A DNA stretch of 64,000 nucleotides from Allgaiera indica (lineage in GTDB: Bacteria; Pseudomonadota; Alphaproteobacteria; Rhodobacterales; Rhodobacteraceae), in the NCBI RefSeq assembly GCF_900106675.1, contig NZ_FNOB01000011.1, forward strand, positions 1-64,000, given 5' to 3'. The stretch's first letter is position 1; every line of letters starts with the position of its first letter. The translations under genes were made by a program, and so were the position numbers. The notes below the pieces were generated by a model. It was given only the letters and a program-made list of their open reading frames with translations. It had not been told where the DNA came from and did not search any database. Positions 8,558 to 17,170 of the stretch are shown piece after piece.

Positions 8558-9748
8558 TCAATCCAGCCGATCCTCGGTGAACAGGTAAAGCCCCAGAGTC
8601 AGCGCCACGAAGCCCGCGAAGAACAGGAAGATCGCGCTATAGGGGGCGATCGGTCCCGCCCCGCCCCAGGCGGCGTGGATGCGCCCGGTCACCACCTGCA
8701 TCAGCCCGGTGCCGCCGATGCCCACCAGCGTCAGCAATGTCACGCCACGCCCCACCAGATGCGGGGGCAGGAAGCCGCGCCCATGCGCCATCACCGCCGA
8801 ATAGGAGGCCCCGAAGACCCCCAGCGCGGCCAGCCCCAAGGTCGCCTGCCAAAGCCCCGCCGCCGGCCACAACCCCATCGCCAGAAGGCTTAGGCAGGCC
8901 AGCACATTGCCCCCGAACACGCCCCATTTGCGCGACCCGATCACCCGGTCGAGCGGGCCGTAAAGGAAATTGCCCGCGATCATTGCCAGCCCCATCACCA
9001 GGCTGACGCGGCCGATCCCGCCCGCATCCAGCCCGTAGACATCGCCCAGCCACGGCCCGACCCAGAGGCCGCGAATATCGGCCGCCGGGGCATAGCCGGC
9101 CACCATCATCGGCGCCAGCAGCCACAGCGAACGCTCGCGCAGCAAACCCCGCAACGTCAGCCCGTCCCCGTCGCGCGCGACCGGCGCGGGATCATGCACG
9201 AACCGCCACAGCGCCGCCGCGGCCAGCAGCGTCACCACGCCCACCCCGGCCACCGCCGCGCGCCAGCCATAGGTCTGCGCGGCCCAGGCCAGCGGCAGTG
9301 TGCCCGCGATGTTGCCGAAGGATCCGATCCCCACCGTCATCCCCGCCAGCGTGGCGAACAGCGCCGGCGGATATTCCCGCGCATAGATATAATAGGCCGC
9401 CACCAGCACCGGCGCGCAGCCCAGCCCCGTCAGCACCATCGCCACGGTGATTCCGATCGGTCCCTGGGCCAGCGCAAAGCAAAACGCCCCGCCGCCGCCC
9501 AGCACCGCCAGCGGCACCGCCGCCGTCAGCCGCGGCCCGATCCGATCCAGCGCCCAGCCGATCGGCAGCTGCGCCAGCGCGAAGGCCACGAACCACAACC
9601 CCGAGGCCCATGCCAGGCTGTCCGCCCCCACCCCCAGATCTCGCATCAGGAAGGGAGCCAGCACTGCCAGGAACGCGCGGTAGAACTGGCTGAGCACATA
9701 GCCCAGCACCAAGAATACCACCCCTGTCGAGACCCGTCTCCTGCCCAT
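8558..9748 (-). CDS. MFS transporter
   Basis: The 396-residue protein begins MGRRRVSTGVVFLVLGYVLS and has about twelve hydrophobic segments. The loop after segment 2 reads PIGWALDRIGPR, a variant of the MFS motif A. It belongs to the general major facilitator superfamily, and nothing in the neighbourhood identifies the substrate. An in-frame upstream ATG at 9856 exists, but the extra 36 residues are Arg/Gly-rich and unlike a transporter, so 9748 is preferred. It is convergent with the BNR gene. Confidence 0.85.
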   Translation of the reverse strand: MGRRRVSTGVVFLVLGYVLSQFYRAFLAVLAPFLMRDLGVGADSLAWASGLWFVAFALAQLPIGWALDRIGPRLTAAVPLAVLGGGGAFCFALAQGPIGITVAMVLTGLGCAPVLVAAYYIYAREYPPALFATLAGMTVGIGSFGNIAGTLPLAWAAQTYGWRAAVAGVGVVTLLAAAALWRFVHDPAPVARDGDGLTLRGLLRERSLWLLAPMMVAGYAPAADIRGLWVGPWLGDVYGLDAGGIGRVSLVMGLAMIAGNFLYGPLDRVIGSRKWGVFGGNVLACLSLLAMGLWPAAGLWQATLGLAALGVFGASYSAVMAHGRGFLPPHLVGRGVTLLTLVGIGGTGLMQVVTGRIHAAWGGAGPIAPYSAIFLFFAGFVALTLGLYLFTEDRLD

Positions 9749-9896
9749 CGGCGCATCATGCAACTCGCCGGTGCCGCGGCAAGCCCTTTCGCATCGGCCG
9801 CCGGCGGGATTTCCGCTCCGCCGCACCCGCCTGGACAGGATCGCCTCTTGCGTCATGGCAGCCGCCCGCGCTAAGAGGCGGCGCGCTACATGGCAA

Positions 9897-9972
9897 GGGT
9901 GATTAGCTCAGTTGGTAGAGCGCCTCGTTTACACCGAGGATGTCGGGAGTTCGAGTCTCTCATCACCCACCA
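9897..9972 (+). tRNA. tRNA-Val (anticodon UAC)
   Basis: A full 76-base cloverleaf can be folded: acceptor GGGTGAT/ATCACCC, D arm GCTC/GAGC, anticodon stem CCTCG/CGAGG around the loop TTTACAC, a variable loop, and a T arm with TTCGAGT. The encoded CCA end is present. The anticodon TAC decodes GUA and, with modification, other Val codons. Confidence 0.97.
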
Positions 9973-10014
9973 GCGCCCTCACGAATCCCACGACGGTGGC
10001 CATTGCGCCCGATC

Positions 10015-10458
10015 CTACGGCTTGCCCGCCAGATAAAGCTCGAACGCCTTCAACGTGCGGCGCGAGACATGATGCTCGATCCCTTCCGCGTCGGCCTCGG
10101 CATGTTCGGGCGGCACGCCGACCGCGACCAGCAGATCCACCACCGTGCGGTGGCGGGCGCGCACCCGATCGGCCAGCGCCGCGCCCTCGTCGGTCAGGAA
10201 TACCCCGCGATAAGGCCGCGAGGTGGCCAGCCCCTCGCGCTTGAGCCGCGCCACCGCCTTGGTCGCGGTCGGATGGGCCACCCCCATGCGTTCGGCGATA
10301 TCGGCGACGCGGGCCTCACCATGCACGGCGATCAGATCGCCGATCATCTCGACGTAATCCTCCAGCACCGCCTTGGCCTGCGCCTCGCGCGCGCGCGCAA
10401 AACGCCCGGCCTGTTCGGATGGAGACGCCTCGGATGCTGGGCGGTCGTCCTCGATCAT
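10015..10458 (-). CDS. mntR: Manganese-responsive regulator MntR (DtxR family)
   Basis: The 147-residue protein is a DtxR/MntR-type repressor with an N-terminal winged helix (VADIAERMGVAHPTATKAVARL, recognition helix near residues 63-80) and a dimerisation/metal domain. LEDYVEMI supplies the first Asp and Glu ligands of MntR proteins, and the later HRTVVDLL and EGIEHH segments supply further His and Glu ligands. There is no SH3-like third domain, as expected for MntR. It is divergent from mntH with 390 bases between, and each promoter carries a similar palindrome. Confidence 0.92.
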   Translation of the reverse strand: MIEDDRPASEASPSEQAGRFARAREAQAKAVLEDYVEMIGDLIAVHGEARVADIAERMGVAHPTATKAVARLKREGLATSRPYRGVFLTDEGAALADRVRARHRTVVDLLVAVGVPPEHAEADAEGIEHHVSRRTLKAFELYLAGKP

Positions 10459-10532
10459 CCCTCTCTCTCCCGCGCCGGCCCCGGCGGGCAGTCGCCGGGG
10501 GTGACAGATAGCATCCTGAAGCCGCAGAAATC

Positions 10533-10552
10533 AATATAGCCGAGGGTGAATT
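10533..10552. promoter_or_regulatory. Candidate MntR operator upstream of mntR
   Basis: The 20 bases from 10533 contain the half-site aatatagcc followed by an imperfect inverted half (gggtgaatt); 6 of 9 arm pairs match. The half-site equals one arm of the stronger palindrome before mntH. It lies about 75 bases upstream of the mntR start on the minus strand, so it could mediate autoregulation. Confidence 0.5.
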
Positions 10553-10799
10553 TCGGGGCCTGATCCGGAGTTTGCCGCCAGCCTGCCCCGCACGCCGCGT
10601 CGCGAGGACAGCGCCGGTCCGTCAACCTGCCCTGCGACGCCCTGAGGACCATCCGCCAGGCCGAACTGCAAGACCTCCACCCTGATTTCGCGACTGCCGA
10701 TCGCGCCAGAGGGGTCCTGCCCCGCGCTGCGGCTTCGGCTTCCGCCCGGCGTTCGTCGCCCCGATCCGCCCGGCCTGAATAATATGCCCCCTTGCGGAT
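10553..10799. other. Non-coding stretch between the two MntR sites
   Basis: No gene is recognised in these 250 bases. Open frames exist on the minus strand, but their Arg/Gly-rich products resemble no family I know. The stretch presumably holds the divergent promoters' upstream regions. Confidence 0.4.
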
Positions 10800-10819
10800 A
10801 ATGTAGCCTTGGCTATATT
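10800..10819. promoter_or_regulatory. Candidate MntR operator of mntH
   Basis: The sequence aatgtagccttggctatatt is a 20-bp inverted repeat with one mismatched pair (arms aatRtagcc and ggctatatt around tt). It ends 29 bases before the mntH ATG, so a bound repressor would cover the promoter or transcription start. The divergent neighbour is mntR, which makes this its most likely target. Confidence 0.75.
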
Positions 10820-10848
10820 CCTTTGCGAAACGCAATCCGGAACCTCTG

Positions 10849-12135
10849 ATGACCAGCTCCGAACGTACACGCCTTGGCATGAGTGCCGTCCTTTCGGGCG
10901 AGAGGAGGGGATTTGGCGCCAAGTTCCTGTTCGTAGGCCCGGCGGTGATCGCCTCGATCGCCTATGTCGATCCCGGCAATTACGCGACCAACATCCAGGC
11001 CGGGGCCGGCTACGGCTATACGCTGCTGTGGGTCGTGCTGATGGCCAACCTGATCGCCATGCTGTTCCAGGCGCTTTCGGCGCGGCTGGGGATCGTCACC
11101 GGCAAGAACCTGGCCGAGATGTCGCGCGACAACTTCCCCCGCCCCGTCGTCTGGGCGATGTGGGCGGTCAGCGAAGTGGCGGCGATGGCCACCGATCTGG
11201 CAGAATTCCTGGGCGGTGCGATCGGCCTGGCGCTTCTGTTCAATATACCGCTGATCTGGGGGATGGCGGTCACCGCGATCGTCACCTACGGCATCCTGAT
11301 CTTCGAGCGCAAAGGCTTCCGCCCGATGGAGCTGATCATCGGCACGATGGTCGCGATCATATCGTTGTGCTACCTGGTCGAGATTTTCATAGCCCCCGTC
11401 AACTGGGGCTCGGCCGCCGTGGGGCTGGTGACGCCGGATCTTCCCGACGCGGCCGCGCTGACCATCGCGGTGGGCATCATCGGGGCCACGGTCATGCCCC
11501 ATGCCGTCTATCTGCATTCCGGGCTGACCCAGAATCGCGTTGTCATCCGCAACGACACGGACCGCCGCAAGGTGCTGCGGTTCTCCAACATCGAGGTGAT
11601 CGCGGCCCTCGCCGTGGCCGGGATGGTCAACATGGCGATGGTGATCATGGCCGCCTCTGCCTTCCATCAAGGCCATAGCGACGTCGCCGAGATCGAGACC
11701 GCCTATCACACGTTGACTCCGCTTCTGGGATCCGCCGCGGCGGCGGTGTTCCTGGTCTCGCTGATCACCTCCGGGGTGTCGAGTTCGGTTGTCGGCACCA
11801 TGGCGGGGCAGATGATCATGCAGGGCTTCCTGCATTTCCATGTTCCGATCTGGTTGCGCCGCCTGATCACCATGTTGCCCGCCTTCGCGGTGGTCGCGAT
11901 CGGCTTCAACGCGACCGAAGCGCTGGTGATGAGCCAGGTCGTGCTGTCGATCGCGCTGCCGGTGCCGATGATTGCGCTGGTCATCTTCACCTCGCGCCGC
12001 GATGTGATGGGGGATTTCACCATCGGCCCGGCGATGCGGGTACTGGCGATCCTGGGCGCGACCGTGGTGCTGGGGCTGAACTTCGTGCTTCTCGCCCAGA
12101 CCTTCGGCGTGCCGATCCCGTTTCTGGTGGGCTGA
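10849..12135 (+). CDS. mntH: NRAMP-type Mn2+/H+ symporter MntH
   Basis: The 428-residue inner-membrane protein imports Mn2+ with protons. It carries the metal-site motif DPGN at residues 41-44 in the first membrane segment (VDPGNYATN) and the second motif MPHAVYLHS in segment 6, plus about eleven hydrophobic segments. Length and motif order are those of bacterial NRAMP. Repression by Mn-loaded MntR is inferred from the palindrome immediately upstream and the divergent mntR. Confidence 0.95.
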   Translation: MTSSERTRLGMSAVLSGERRGFGAKFLFVGPAVIASIAYVDPGNYATNIQAGAGYGYTLLWVVLMANLIAMLFQALSARLGIVTGKNLAEMSRDNFPRPVVWAMWAVSEVAAMATDLAEFLGGAIGLALLFNIPLIWGMAVTAIVTYGILIFERKGFRPMELIIGTMVAIISLCYLVEIFIAPVNWGSAAVGLVTPDLPDAAALTIAVGIIGATVMPHAVYLHSGLTQNRVVIRNDTDRRKVLRFSNIEVIAALAVAGMVNMAMVIMAASAFHQGHSDVAEIETAYHTLTPLLGSAAAAVFLVSLITSGVSSSVVGTMAGQMIMQGFLHFHVPIWLRRLITMLPAFAVVAIGFNATEALVMSQVVLSIALPVPMIALVIFTSRRDVMGDFTIGPAMRVLAILGATVVLGLNFVLLAQTFGVPIPFLVG

Positions 12136-12156
12136 CCCCCTGGCCGCGCCTGCCGG

Positions 12157-12696
12157 CTAAAGGCTATGCCCCTCGGGGGAGGACAGCAGCTTGCGCTCGG
12201 GCAGCCAGGGGTCAAGCTTCAGCGCGGCACGGATGGTCTGCTTGGCGGCTTTGACCCGCCCCATCCGCATCAGCACCAGCGCCTTGCCCGACAGCGCGCC
12301 CACATGGTTCGGCACGCGGGCCAAGACGTGGTTCGCATCCTTCAGCGATGCCGCATCCTGCCCGGCCAGGAATTCGCTGAAGGCCCGCTGATTGTAGGCC
12401 TCGACGAAATCGGGGCAGGTCTTGATCAGCCGGGTCAGCGTGTCGATCGAACCCTGAAGGTCGCCCTGGGCGCGCTGGGCACGGGCGGCGTTCAGCAACG
12501 CCTGGGATTCGGGACCAGGGGCGCGCAGCTGGATCATCCAGAATTCGCCCATCAGCGCGGCGGCCTCCTTGGCCGATCCGGCCTTCTGCAGGTCCGCGAT
12601 CACCGCCGCGCGCGCCGGCCCCTTGTCGGGGCCCGCCGGGCAGGCCACCGCCGCGACAGGCGAAAGAAGGGCCATCAGAAAGCTTGCGTAGCGCAT
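12157..12696 (-). CDS. Exported TPR-repeat protein
   Basis: The 179-residue product starts with a signal peptide (MRYASFLMALLSPVAAVACP), possibly ending near the Cys. It contains at least two tetratricopeptide units, one around ESQALLNAARAQRAQGDLQG to FVEAYNQRAFSEFLAGQDAA, the other around HVGALSGKALVLMRMGRVKA with the typical A..LDPW end. It probably acts in the periplasm as a protein-binding scaffold. It is convergent with mntH (21 bases apart); no partner can be inferred. Confidence 0.8.
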   Translation of the reverse strand: MRYASFLMALLSPVAAVACPAGPDKGPARAAVIADLQKAGSAKEAAALMGEFWMIQLRAPGPESQALLNAARAQRAQGDLQGSIDTLTRLIKTCPDFVEAYNQRAFSEFLAGQDAASLKDANHVLARVPNHVGALSGKALVLMRMGRVKAAKQTIRAALKLDPWLPERKLLSSPEGHSL

Positions 12697-12742
12697 CGCC
12701 GAATGATGCCGCGACGGGTCGGGAAGTCAAGCGCGGGGCGCG

Positions 12743-13255
12743 TCAGTGGACGCCGGCGCTAGCCCAGATGAAACCGGCGACGGGGTAGATGCTGCCGAAC
12801 TTGTCGGGCCGGCTTTCGACCCGCACCTTCGACCAATCGTTGTCAGCCGAGACGTCGATCACCGCCATCCCAAGGGATACCTTGTTGCGGTGCCAATTCG
12901 CCTGATCGACCAGGATCTTGCGCGACGAAACCACCTTGGAAACCACCGCCACATGACCCAGCGGAATGCGTCGCGTCGGGCGGAACGTCATCACCGCGCC
13001 GACCTTGGGTTCATGGCTGCGGTCATAGCGATGGGCGGCCTGGCTCCACCAGGTTCGTGCATTGCCGTGGATATCGACGCCGCTCGCGACCCGCGCGAAG
13101 GGGACGCACCAAAGCCTGCGCCCGCTGGCGCGGATCTCATGCGCCTCCTTCAACGCGGCGGCGCGGCGGACGGGGCTTAGCTCTTGCGGGGCGCCGGCAC
13201 CGCGCGAAACCGGAGGTTGGGAACAAGCCGCCGTGAACAGCAGCAAAACAGGCAT
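12743..13255 (-). CDS. CHAP-domain lipoprotein (putative amidase/peptidase)
   Basis: The 170-residue product starts MPVLLLFTAACSQPPVSRG, a short signal peptide with a lipobox (TAAC). Residues 60-165 look like a CHAP (NlpC/P60-like) domain: a Cys in RRLWCVPFARVASG, where the motif C-x-x-F/Y-A is typical, and a His in PLGHVAVVSKV. It would be an outer-membrane or periplasmic peptidoglycan hydrolase. The start is uncertain because the frame is open upstream and TTG codons precede the ATG, but the lipobox favours 13255. Confidence 0.75.
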   Translation of the reverse strand: MPVLLLFTAACSQPPVSRGAGAPQELSPVRRAAALKEAHEIRASGRRLWCVPFARVASGVDIHGNARTWWSQAAHRYDRSHEPKVGAVMTFRPTRRIPLGHVAVVSKVVSSRKILVDQANWHRNKVSLGMAVIDVSADNDWSKVRVESRPDKFGSIYPVAGFIWASAGVH

Positions 13256-13543
13256 CAAAAGCGCCCCGACTCTCGGTCGACCGGCATGTTTCAATCTGCA
13301 ACACTCCCCAGAGCGGTCGGCCCCACCGCATTCGGTCGCGTGGCGATGGGCCACGGGGCGGATCCGGGCGGCACTTTTTCAGTTTATGAAGCAAAATCAA
13401 CCCCTCCGCGCCGGGATTGGCGAACTTCCGCCTTCCGGGCTGCGTCTTGCGCGGCCGTTCGCCGCCAAGGCACGGCGCAAGGGTCAGCCGGACGAGGTGC
13501 CGAAGTCATGCGACCGGGGGGCGGAAGGGACCGCTTGCGCGGG
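13256..13543. other. Intergenic region between CHAP and LAB_N genes
   Basis: No gene is recognised. The AT-richer stretch at about 13374-13402 (gaagcaaaatca on the + strand) is the most likely promoter zone of the CHAP lipoprotein on the minus strand, but no precise -35/-10 pair is claimed. Confidence 0.35.
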
Positions 13544-13849
13544 TCAGCCCTGCTGGCGTTCGGACCGGATGAGCCACAGATTGCGGGCGTAGATCACCAC
13601 CCCCATCGACTGTCCCAGCGTGAACACCGGATCGCGCCGATAAAGCGCATAGGCCAGCAGGACCAACCCGCCCGCGATCGAGAAATACCAAAACAGGATC
13701 GGCATCACCGAGCGATGCGCCCGCTCGGAGGCGATCCATTGCACCAGGAAGCGACCGGTGAACATCAACTGGCCCAGAAGGCCGACCATCACCCAGGTCA
13801 GTTCAAGCCCGTCGTCAACATGAAACCAGTTCATCATTTGGTTGATCAT
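13544..13849 (-). CDS. LAB_N (lipid-A-disaccharide synthase N-terminal-like) membrane protein
   Basis: The 101-residue protein begins MINQMMNWFHVDD and has three hydrophobic segments. The conserved core is QLMFTGRFLVQWIASERAHR, then PILFWYFSIAGGLVLL and IYARNLWLI. This matches the stand-alone LAB_N family, which resembles the amino end of LpxB and has an SMR/PQ-loop-like look. Its ATG overlaps the stop of the upstream glycosyltransferase (ATGA), so the two probably work together, perhaps in transfer of a lipid-linked sugar. That role is inference. Confidence 0.85.
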   Translation of the reverse strand: MINQMMNWFHVDDGLELTWVMVGLLGQLMFTGRFLVQWIASERAHRSVMPILFWYFSIAGGLVLLAYALYRRDPVFTLGQSMGVVIYARNLWLIRSERQQG

Positions 13850-14598
13850 CGCCCCCCCTTTCCCGGCGAAGGGCGCGCGCCCTCTTCCAGGGCCCGAACC
13901 TTCTTGCGGCGCGCGATCAGCCAGGCCACCCCGATCAGATCGCGCACCCCGACCACGGCCCGCTGCAGGTTCGAATAGTTCGACTGCCCGGTCTGGCGCT
14001 CGCGGTGGGTCACGTCGACAAGAACGATTTCCCATCCATCGCGGCGCGCAAGGGCCGGCAGGTAGCGGTGCATGTGATCGAAATAGGGAAATCCCAGGAA
14101 CATGTCGCGCCGGAACCCTTTCAAGCCGCAGCCGGTGTCGCGCGTGCCGTCCTTCAGGATCCAGCCGCGCAGCGCATTGGCAATGCGCGAAGCCAGGCGT
14201 TTCGACAGATCGTCGCGCCGCCCCACCCGCTGACCCGCGACCAGGCCAATCCGGCCGCTGGTGTCGTTCAGAAGCGGCGTCCAGAGCTTCGGCAATTCCT
14301 CTGGCGGGTTCTGGCCGTCGCCGTCCAGCGTGCAGCAGATCGGCGAGCGCGCCGCGCAGACGCCAGAATGCACTGCCGCGCTCTGCCCGCCCGAGTGCGG
14401 ATGGCGCAAGAGGCGTAGTTGCGGGATTCGGGCCTGCAGCGCCTCGATCCGCGCAGCGGTATCGTCGGTCGAGCCGTCGTCGACCGCGATGATCTCGAAT
14501 TCCGGCAGCACCGAACAGGCCGCGACGATCCCTTGGATCAGCGGCTCCGCGGCCTCGGCCTCATTGTGCATCGGAATGACGATGGCGACTGATTTCAC
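13846..14598 (-). CDS. GT2 glycosyltransferase (dolichyl-phosphate mannose synthase-like)
   Basis: The 250-residue enzyme starts at a GTG (14598) with MKSVAIVIPMHNEAEAAEPL, the GT-A nucleotide-sugar fold. It has VDDGSTDDT near residue 40 and LDGDGQNPPEELP near 90, holding the metal-binding DxD-like Asp residues. The segment TRDTGCGLKGFRRDMF is typical of DPM1/ArnC-like enzymes that transfer a sugar to a polyprenyl phosphate. The C-terminal WLIARRKK region may associate with the membrane. It is coupled to the LAB_N gene. Confidence 0.88.
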   Translation of the reverse strand: MKSVAIVIPMHNEAEAAEPLIQGIVAACSVLPEFEIIAVDDGSTDDTAARIEALQARIPQLRLLRHPHSGGQSAAVHSGVCAARSPICCTLDGDGQNPPEELPKLWTPLLNDTSGRIGLVAGQRVGRRDDLSKRLASRIANALRGWILKDGTRDTGCGLKGFRRDMFLGFPYFDHMHRYLPALARRDGWEIVLVDVTHRERQTGQSNYSNLQRAVVGVRDLIGVAWLIARRKKVRALEEGARPSPGKGGR

Positions 14599-14943
14599 CC
14601 TGCGGCCGTCCCTCGGCGCCTGAAAATTGATGGGCTTGATCTAGGTTCGGTTGGCAATGGTGTCAATGAAACGCTGCGTCGCAGCGCGATCGCACGAACG
14701 GCTTGCGCCGCGAAGTCCGGCAATCGGCAGTCCCCGCCCCGGGCACGCGAATGTGAGCGCCGCGCATATGCGTGCCCCCTTCCGTTTCGGCGGCCGCGAC
14801 GCTAGCTCATCGAGGCGGGTTCGCGCCCGCACAACCGGAGACCAGTTCCAATGCCAACCCACAGTAGAACGACCGCGCAACGCCTGCCGGATTGAGGGTT
14901 GCCTCCTCTTCCGGTGGTCCGGGGCCGGTCGGAGGAGAAGAAA
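14599..14943. other. Divergent intergenic region
   Basis: These 345 bases separate the minus-strand glycosyltransferase from the plus-strand PF04120-type gene. No coding frame with a known product and no clear RNA structure is seen. The purine-rich ggaggag at 14932-14938 is the ribosome binding site of the next gene. Confidence 0.4.
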
Positions 14944-15327
14944 ATGCGGGCGTTCATCCAAAACAGATTCGAGTCGCTCTCGGAATGGATCTCGAAGGTG
15001 CTGGGCAACCCCTACGCCTTTCTGATCGCCCTGTTCACGGTGCTGATGTGGGCGCTCAGCGGCCCCATTTTCGCCTTTTCGGACACCTGGCAGCTGATCA
15101 TCAACACCGGCACCACGATCGCCACCTTCCTGATGGTCTTCCTGCTGCAAAACACCGGCAACCGCACGATCGAGGAAATGCAGGAAAACCTGCACCGCCT
15201 GCAGTATCAGAACGACGCGATCTTGCTGGAATTGCGGGCATTGCGGCTGGCCGCGTCCCGCGAAGCCATCGGATCGGACATGACGCCCGACGCGCACCCC
15301 GGCTCGGCGCCGCGGCAGGCGGCCTGA
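14944..15327 (+). CDS. PF04120 (low-affinity iron permease-like) membrane protein
   Basis: The 127-residue protein has an amphipathic start (MRAFIQNRFESLSEWISKVL), two membrane segments (about 22-40 and 48-66) and a conserved central stretch TIATFLMVFLLQNTGNRTIE. This is the pattern of the small bacterial proteins annotated as low-affinity iron permease. Transport function for these short members is not established in any way visible here. The start follows a strong GGAGGAG site. Confidence 0.8.
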   Translation: MRAFIQNRFESLSEWISKVLGNPYAFLIALFTVLMWALSGPIFAFSDTWQLIINTGTTIATFLMVFLLQNTGNRTIEEMQENLHRLQYQNDAILLELRALRLAASREAIGSDMTPDAHPGSAPRQAA

Positions 15328-15377
15328 CGGGCGCGCGGCGCCTTGCACCGAAGCTGAAATCTGTCAGTTTGGCGCGC

Positions 15378-16460
15378 ATGACGCATGACTTCCTCATCAT
15401 CGGCGGCGGCATCGCGGGCATCGCCGCCGCCGCGACCCTGTCGCCCCTCGGCCAGGTGCTGCTGCTCGAGGCCGAGGACCATTTCGCCCATCATGCCTCG
15501 GGCCGTTCGGCCGCCTTGTTCGAGCCCAGCTATGGCCTGCCGCCGATCAACGCGCTGAGCCGTGCGAGCGAAGACCACCTGGCCCATGCCGACGGCGGCG
15601 TGTTAAGCGCGCGGGGTTTTATGGTGGTCGCCGGCGCCGAGGAACGCGCCGCCTTCCAGGCCGATTGCACCGCAATGGCCATGACCCGGATCAGCGTCGA
15701 AGAGGCCTGCGCGCGGGTGCCGATCCTGAACCCCGAAACCGTCGCGCTGACGGCGATCGCCGATCATGCCCAGGACATCGACACCGATCTTCTGATCCAG
15801 AACTTCCTGCGCCGCGCCCGCGCCAACGGGGGCCAGACGCTGACCGGCGCACGCGTGACCGCGATCGCGCGCCGGGGCGGTGCCTGGCAGGTGGAAACGC
15901 CCAAGGGCAGCTTTCGCGCGGCGGCCCTGGTCAACGCCGCCGGTCCCTGGGCGGACCAGGTGGCGCAGATGGCGGGGGCGGCGCCAATGGGCCTGACCCC
16001 CTATCGCCGTTCGATGGCGCGGATCCCCGCCCCCGGCGGGCACGACGTCTCGGGCTGGCCTATGATCTTCGGCGCGGGCGAAAGCTGGTATGCCAAGCCC
16101 GATGCTGGTGCGCTGATCGTCTCGCCCGCGGATGAGGACCCCAGCACCCCGCATGACGCCTATGCCGATGACATGGTGCTGGCCGAGGGCATCGCGCGCT
16201 ACGAGGCGCGGATGCGCGTGCCGGTGACGCGGCTGCTGGCCAATTGGGCGGGGTTGCGCACCTTCGCCTCCGATCGGGTGCTGGTGATCGGGCCGGACCC
16301 GGCGCTACCCGATTTCTTCTGGTCTGCCGGCCAGGGAGGCTATGGCTTCCAGACCTCGGCCGGGGCGGCGAACCTGCTGGCGGCGCTGGTCGGTGGCACC
16401 GCCCCGCAGCTAGAGGCCGACATGGTTGCCGCCCTTTCGCCCGGGCGCTTCGCGCGATGA
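15378..16460 (+). CDS. FAD-dependent oxidoreductase (DAO family)
   Basis: The 360-residue flavoprotein begins MTHDFLIIGGGIAGIAAAAT, a GxGxxG dinucleotide-binding fold, and has HHASGRSAALFEPSYG (FAD contact and substrate loop) near residue 36. The C-terminal WSAGQGGYGFQTSAGAANLL is the second FAD motif of D-amino-acid-oxidase/glycine-oxidase-like enzymes. The likely reaction is oxidation of an amino or N-methyl amino acid; the substrate is unknown. The stop overlaps the next gene in ATGA. Confidence 0.88.
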   Translation: MTHDFLIIGGGIAGIAAAATLSPLGQVLLLEAEDHFAHHASGRSAALFEPSYGLPPINALSRASEDHLAHADGGVLSARGFMVVAGAEERAAFQADCTAMAMTRISVEEACARVPILNPETVALTAIADHAQDIDTDLLIQNFLRRARANGGQTLTGARVTAIARRGGAWQVETPKGSFRAAALVNAAGPWADQVAQMAGAAPMGLTPYRRSMARIPAPGGHDVSGWPMIFGAGESWYAKPDAGALIVSPADEDPSTPHDAYADDMVLAEGIARYEARMRVPVTRLLANWAGLRTFASDRVLVIGPDPALPDFFWSAGQGGYGFQTSAGAANLLAALVGGTAPQLEADMVAALSPGRFAR

Positions 16461-17113
16461 CCGGGCTACAGCTTCCCGACAGCGCCGCGCTGCGCGCCCA
16501 GGCCGAGGGGGGGTGCCGGATCAGCCCGTCGGCGCTGCGCAATGTCGAGCCGATCCTGGCGCAGATGGAACTGCACGCCCCACAGACCGGCCGCGCCCTG
16601 GAAATTGCCAGCGGCACCGGTCAGCACATGGTGCGCTATGCCGCCCGCCGGCCCAATCTGACCTGGCAGCCCAGCGATCTGAACCCCGCCAACATGGCCT
16701 CGATCGCGGCGTGGCGGCAGGCTTCGGGCGCGGCGAACATCCGGGCGCCGATCACGCTGGACGCCGGCACGCCCGGCTGGGCGGCCAAACTGGGGCCTTT
16801 GAATCTGGTCGTGATGGTCAATGTCCTGCATCTGGTGACTGAGGCGGCCGCTTGCACCATCCTGGCCGAAACCGCCGCGGCGCTGGCCCCCGCAGGGGTG
16901 GCGCTGATCTACGGTCCCTTCCTGCGCGACGGTGTGCCGACCAGCGAAGGGGACCGGCGCTTCGATGAAAGCCTGCGCGCCCAGAACGCGGGGCTGGGCT
17001 ACAAGGATGCGGCCTGGGTGGCCGCGCGCCTGGCCGCGGCCGGGCTGACCCCTGCCCCACCTGCCGAAATGCCCGCCAACAACCTGATGTTCGTCGCCCG
17101 CGCGGCACGCTGA
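16457..17113 (+). CDS. DUF938 protein (SAM-methyltransferase-like)
   Basis: The 218-residue protein contains ALEIASGTGQHMVRYA near residue 50, the SAM-binding motif I of class I methyltransferases, followed by WQPSDLNP, the DUF938 counterpart of motif II. The end of the domain holds ALIYGPFLRDG and a tail ending NNLMFVARA. No methylation substrate is known for this family as far as I can tell. It is translationally coupled to the FAD oxidoreductase. Confidence 0.85.
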   Translation: MTGLQLPDSAALRAQAEGGCRISPSALRNVEPILAQMELHAPQTGRALEIASGTGQHMVRYAARRPNLTWQPSDLNPANMASIAAWRQASGAANIRAPITLDAGTPGWAAKLGPLNLVVMVNVLHLVTEAAACTILAETAAALAPAGVALIYGPFLRDGVPTSEGDRRFDESLRAQNAGLGYKDAAWVAARLAAAGLTPAPPAEMPANNLMFVARAAR

Positions 17114-17131
17114 GGAGCGGCCCAGAAATGC

Positions 17132-17163
17132 GAAACGCGCCCGGAAGGCCCCGGGCGCGTTTC
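17132..17163. terminator. Strong hairpin between DUF938 gene and tRNA-Val
   Basis: A perfect 13-bp inverted repeat, gaaacgcgcccgg and ccgggcgcgtttc, surrounds a 6-base loop. It begins 18 bases after the DUF938 stop and lies 8 bases beyond the 3' end of the minus-strand tRNA-Val, so it can serve both transcripts. The U tract is weak on both sides. Confidence 0.7.
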
Positions 17164-17170
17164 AGATGAA

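Noticed and set aside
10459-10922. Minus-strand open frame between mntR and mntH
   Set aside because: It overlaps the MntR operator and mntH start, has no ribosome binding site and matches no known protein.
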